From NCBI RefSeq assembly GCF_900167135.1, contig NZ_FUWZ01000001.1, positions 620,001 through 684,000 on the forward strand: DNA of 64,000 nucleotides. The letters run 5' to 3'. Position 1 is the stretch's first letter, and each line of letters opens with the position of its first letter. Made by a program: the position numbers and the translations under genes. The notes under the pieces were generated by a model that worked only from the letters and a program-made list of their open reading frames with translations, had not been told where the DNA came from and searched no databases. The stretch is from Chitinophaga eiseniae. GTDB taxonomy: Bacteria; Bacteroidota; Bacteroidia; Chitinophagales; Chitinophagaceae. Of this stretch, positions 61,262 to 64,000 are shown piece after piece.

Positions 61262-61456
61262 CGTTTTTTTGATTTATGGATTTTTTGATTTATGGATTTT
61301 TTGATTTTTGGGGATAACCAGCGTATCCATATGTCAAAATAAATCAATCAGAAAGTCGCACTGATCAACAAATTTCACAACAACTAATTCAAATCAAAAA
61401 TCCGTAAATCAAAAAATCCGTAAATCAAAAAATCCCTAAATCAAAAAATCCCTAAA
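61262..61456. repeat. Large inverted array of the 16-nt AT-rich unit
   Basis: Left arm (61262-61310) has about three copies of the unit ATGGATTTTTTGATTT. The right arm (61390-61456) has about four to five copies in reverse orientation (AAATCAAAAAATCC plus CT or GT). The arms can form a long stem around an 80-nt loop. The same unit occurs at 2468 and 5290. It fills the space between two unrelated housekeeping genes. Confidence 0.93.
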
Positions 61457-61460
61457 TGGT

Positions 61461-61874
61461 ATGGCGCGTGTAATGGCTATCGATTATGGAAAAAAACGGA
61501 CCGGACTGGCTGTGACAGATCCGCTGCAGCTGATTGCCAGCGGGCTTACTACTATCCCTACCCATGAGCTGATCCCTTATCTGAAAAAATATTTCGCCGC
61601 CGAAGAGGTAGAGGCGATTATCATCGGGGAGCCTAAAAACCTGGATGGCAACGCTACCCATGCCACGCCGCTGGTGGAAGAATGCGTCCGCATTCTCCGG
61701 AAGAACTTCCCCCAGGTGCCGGTGAAAAAGGTGGATGAGCGCTTTACCTCCAAAATAGCTTTCCAGAGTATGATAGACAGTGGCCTGAAGAAAAAGGACC
61801 GCCAGAATAAAGGCCTGGTGGATGAAATCAGCGCCACCATTATCTTACAGGAGTACCTGCAAAATAAAATTTAG
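61461..61874 (+). CDS. ruvX: RuvX/YqgF-family Holliday junction resolvase-like nuclease
   Basis: A 137-residue RNase H-fold protein. The first acidic motif is AIDYGKKRTGLAVTD (D8), the second is in AIIIGEPKNLDG, and the third is DEISATIILQEYL near the end. The length is standard. YqgF proteins process pre-16S rRNA ends, and some act on recombination junctions. The start ATG directly follows the repeat array; another ATG five bases earlier is out of frame. Confidence 0.92.
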   Translation: MARVMAIDYGKKRTGLAVTDPLQLIASGLTTIPTHELIPYLKKYFAAEEVEAIIIGEPKNLDGNATHATPLVEECVRILRKNFPQVPVKKVDERFTSKIAFQSMIDSGLKKKDRQNKGLVDEISATIILQEYLQNKI

Positions 61875-61898
61875 CCATTTATTTATTTTTTCATTTAA

Positions 61899-61952
61899 AT
61901 ATTTTGATATTTAACTACGGATACCCATTCAAATAACTAAATATCAAAATAT
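61899..61952. repeat. AT-rich 15-bp inverted repeat before def
   Basis: ATATTTTGATATTTA (61899-61913) and TAAATATCAAAATAT (61938-61952) are exact reverse complements. Further AATATC and AAAATCTC words follow on the right. It lies between ruvX and def. Confidence 0.85.
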
Positions 61953-61978
61953 CAAAATCTCAAAATAACCAAATGTCG

Positions 61979-61986
61979 TACCTTTG
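61979..61986 (+). promoter_or_regulatory. -7 element of the def gene
   Basis: TACCTTTG matches TAnnTTTG, 27 bases before the def start codon. A -33 TTTG is not present at the standard spacing. Confidence 0.55.
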
Positions 61987-62013
61987 CAGATCAATAAAAA
62001 ACAGCACAAGATC

Positions 62014-62592
62014 ATGATATTGCCAATTGTTGCATACGGGCACCCGGTACTGAGAAAAGTAGCAGATGACATTACGCCCGATTATCCCCAGTTGAAGGAA
62101 CTTATAGCCAATATGTGGGAAACAATGTACGGCTCCAACGGAGTAGGCATTGCAGCCCCTCAGATCAACAAATCCATCCGCCTGTTCGTGGTAGACAGCA
62201 AACAGATCATCGACGGCCTGGAAGACGATGAAAAGAGCGAATATCCGGGAGACGAAGGGATCAAGGAAGTGTTTATCAACGCGCACATCGTGGAAACCGG
62301 CGGAAAGGAATGGGCTTACAACGAAGGTTGCCTGAGCATTCCGAAAGTACGGGAAGACGTATACCGCGATGAAACCGTGACCCTTTCCTATGTGAATGAG
62401 CATTTTGAACCGCAGCAGAAAACCTTTACCGGCGTGACTGCCCGCGTGATCCTGCACGAATACGACCACATCGATGGCAAACTGTTTATCGATCACCTCA
62501 AGCCGCTGAAACGCAGGATGTTGAAAAGCAAACTCGATGATATCACCAAAGGAAAGATAAGGGTGGACTACAAAATGACATTTCCTAAATAG
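62014..62592 (+). CDS. def: Peptide deformylase
   Basis: A 192-residue deformylase that removes the formyl group from nascent protein N-termini. All three motifs are seen: GVGIAAPQ (43-50), EGCLSIP (104-110, metal-binding cysteine C106) and HEYDH (148-152). The ATG at 62014 is preferred; an upstream in-frame TTG overlaps the promoter. Length and motifs are normal. Confidence 0.96.
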   Translation: MILPIVAYGHPVLRKVADDITPDYPQLKELIANMWETMYGSNGVGIAAPQINKSIRLFVVDSKQIIDGLEDDEKSEYPGDEGIKEVFINAHIVETGGKEWAYNEGCLSIPKVREDVYRDETVTLSYVNEHFEPQQKTFTGVTARVILHEYDHIDGKLFIDHLKPLKRRMLKSKLDDITKGKIRVDYKMTFPK

Positions 62593-62661
62593 GAAATAAT
62601 TTTGTAATGTAAAGAAAACCCTTTATTTTGGTATTGTAAAGATTAACCATCCGTATCCATT

Positions 62662-63213
62662 TTGGGAACTACCTTATCATATACTGAAATAGAGCTCATT
62701 CAGGGACTGCAAGCCAGGGATGAAAAATTATTCAGTTACTTATATGACCATTACTCACCCGCCTTGTATGGGGTGGCGCTCAAAATAGTTACGGATGATG
62801 CTTCCGCAGGAGATGTGCTCCAGGAAGTATTTATAAAGATCTGGAAGAATATAGACCGATACGATCCCTCCAAAGGCCGCCTTTTTACCTGGATGCTCAA
62901 CATTGCCAGGAATACCGCTATCGACAGCTTAAGGTCAAAAGCCCATAAACTTGATCAGAAAGTACAAGACGTAACCAGCGCCAATCTGATGTATGAGCCG
63001 CAACTGGCCGTACACCTGTCCGTAGACCATCTCGGGTTAACGAAGGTGATCGAGGGCCTCCCCAAAGATCAGCGTGTTATCATTGATCTGGCCTACTTCA
63101 AAGGTTGTACACAGGAAGAAATCGCCAAAACCCTTGATATACCTTTGGGAACAGTGAAGACCAGAATGCGCAATGCGATTATGCAGTTGAGAATCCTATT
63201 AAAACAATTATAA
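62662..63213 (+). CDS. ECF-family RNA polymerase sigma factor
   Basis: A 183-residue sigma-70 family protein with region 2 (ARDEKLFSYLYDHYSPALYG; DVLQEVFIKIWKN) and region 4 (LPKDQRVIIDLAYFKGCTQEEIAKTLDIPLGTVKTRM). No ATG exists near the start; the TTG at 62662 is the best start because homologous sequence begins directly after it. The next gene encodes a membrane anti-sigma factor, so this is a sigma K / RskA-like pair rather than a FecI/FecR pair. The signal it answers is unknown. Confidence 0.93.
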   Translation: MGTTLSYTEIELIQGLQARDEKLFSYLYDHYSPALYGVALKIVTDDASAGDVLQEVFIKIWKNIDRYDPSKGRLFTWMLNIARNTAIDSLRSKAHKLDQKVQDVTSANLMYEPQLAVHLSVDHLGLTKVIEGLPKDQRVIIDLAYFKGCTQEEIAKTLDIPLGTVKTRMRNAIMQLRILLKQL

Positions 63214-63219
63214 CGCACA

Positions 63220-64000
63220 GTGGATGTACAACGTTACATATCATCCGGTATCCTGGAGAGTTATGTGTTTGGGCTGCTTACCGAAGCAGAACACAGCGAA
63301 GTAGAAACTATCGCGGCACAGTATCCTCAGGTAAAAGCCGCTGTCCAGGAGTTGCAGCTGGACAGGGAGCGGTTTGTACAGTTGTATGCCATGGCGCCGC
63401 CAGCCGGTATCAAAGACCGCCTGCTGGACATGATCCGGGAAGAAGAAACACCTGCCGGGAATGTGTTGCTGCCGGAAGAACTACGCGCGCCGGCCGCTGC
63501 CAGCGGTGCTCACGAAGCGCCTGTGAAACGGCTCAACGGCAATAGCCGTAAATCCGGTGCTGAAAAAGTCTGGAAATACATTGCGGCCGCTATTATCCTG
63601 TTGTTCCTCGGAAGCGTAATACTCAACTTCTTTTTCTTCAGTCGCTCTACAGACTATAAAAGCCGCTACCAGTCGCTGATAGCTGCCAAAGAAAAGCTGG
63701 ACGCTGAAAAGGAAAGCCAGTCGCTCACCGCCAGCCAGGAAATACAGAAGGAGTTGGACATGCTGAAAGACCCGGCTTTTAAATGGATTAAGCTGGAAGG
63801 CTTCGGCGCCAACGCCGGACAAATCGTGACGGTTTGCTGGAACCCCGTTTCCCACGCCGTTTTTCTCATGGCACAAACTTTACCGCTGCCTCCGGCCGGT
63901 AAACAATATCAGTTATGGGCCATCCATAACAAAAAGCTGGTAGACGCCGGCGTGTTCCGTAGCGGAGCGCAGGTGACACAGAAAGTTCAGCCGATGAAGC
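63220..64000 (+). CDS. Membrane anti-sigma factor (RskA-like), 3' end outside the window
   Basis: The frame opens with GTG at 63220, six bases after the sigma stop, and is still open at the window end (260 codons). The N-terminal part (YISSGILESYVFGLLTEAEHSEVE) matches the zinc-less anti-sigma domain of RskA-type proteins, a transmembrane helix follows at about residues 125-147 (IAAAIILLFLGSVILNFFFF), then a coiled-coil-like stretch (about 150-180), and the start of the RskA periplasmic domain (VCWNPVSHAVFLMAQTLP, YQLWAI). It would hold the sigma factor at the membrane. There is no in-frame ATG near the start. Confidence 0.85.
   Translation, partial: MDVQRYISSGILESYVFGLLTEAEHSEVETIAAQYPQVKAAVQELQLDRERFVQLYAMAPPAGIKDRLLDMIREEETPAGNVLLPEELRAPAAASGAHEAPVKRLNGNSRKSGAEKVWKYIAAAIILLFLGSVILNFFFFSRSTDYKSRYQSLIAAKEKLDAEKESQSLTASQEIQKELDMLKDPAFKWIKLEGFGANAGQIVTVCWNPVSHAVFLMAQTLPLPPAGKQYQLWAIHNKKLVDAGVFRSGAQVTQKVQPMK

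Overview
The window looks like a chromosomal piece of a Bacteroidota bacterium, most likely a Chitinophaga-type member of the Chitinophagaceae. The support is four SusC/SusD pairs, ECF sigma factors with a FecR-type partner, promoter elements of the TAnnTTTG type, and a large aryl-polyene/flexirubin-type pigment cluster of the kind known from Chitinophaga and Flavobacterium. No rRNA, tRNA, CRISPR array, intact insertion sequence or prophage was recognised.

Region 1 (about 1-22250, all on +) is a nearly continuous pigment-lipid operon. It holds two acyl carrier proteins, two active ketosynthases, two ketosynthase-like proteins without the catalytic cysteine, two hotdog dehydratases, a YbgC-type thioesterase and an AcpS-type phosphopantetheinyl transferase to activate the carriers. 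A PaaK-like AMP-forming ligase probably activates an aryl acid. Tailoring and assembly genes are a methyltransferase, a halogenase-family FAD enzyme, a phytoene-desaturase-like FAD enzyme, an LpxL-like acyltransferase and a C45-type acyltransferase/hydrolase. Envelope genes are a LolA-like carrier, a lipoprotein, a polysaccharide deacetylase-fold protein, a GT2-DUF2062 protein and an MMPL transporter fused to a PlsC-type acyltransferase and a methyltransferase. This gene set matches aryl polyene / flexirubin clusters. The dialkylresorcinol genes (darA/darB) and an aromatic ammonia lyase are not in the window and may lie upstream.

Region 2 (22270-30110) is mixed: an HxlR regulator divergent from a secreted HSL-type esterase; a toxin-antitoxin pair (MqsR-like toxin, MqsA-like antitoxin carrying a Panacea domain); two gene remnants side by side (C-terminus of an alpha/beta hydrolase, N-terminus of a zeta-toxin-like P-loop protein); a DUF6702-like protein; then HupE/UreJ-like protein, M1 metallopeptidase and secreted esterase on +. 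A possible very small transcription unit follows.

Region 3 (30536-56338) is a nutrient-uptake island with four SusC/SusD pairs and no glycoside hydrolase, peptidase or sulfatase beside them. Pairs 1 and 2 (- strand) are tandem relatives. Pair 2 sits behind an ECF sigma/FecR module and its SusC has the matching STN signalling domain. An AraC-type and a LacI-type regulator are divergent in the middle. Pairs 3 and 4 follow on +; a perfect LacI-type palindrome and a good Bacteroidota promoter precede pair 4. A three-copy motif with fixed spacing (GTAC-N14-CACGAC on the - strand) links the - strand units.

Region 4 (56348-64000) is housekeeping: a decayed response regulator, mutS, a SpoU-type RNA methyltransferase, a UbiA-type prenyltransferase, ruvX, def, and an ECF sigma with a membrane anti-sigma factor that runs off the window.

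A recurring feature of the spacers is long AT-rich hairpins made of short tandem units: a 16-nt unit at three sites, an ATTACGA-type unit giving a perfect 38-bp stem, and an 8-nt unit in ten tandem copies.
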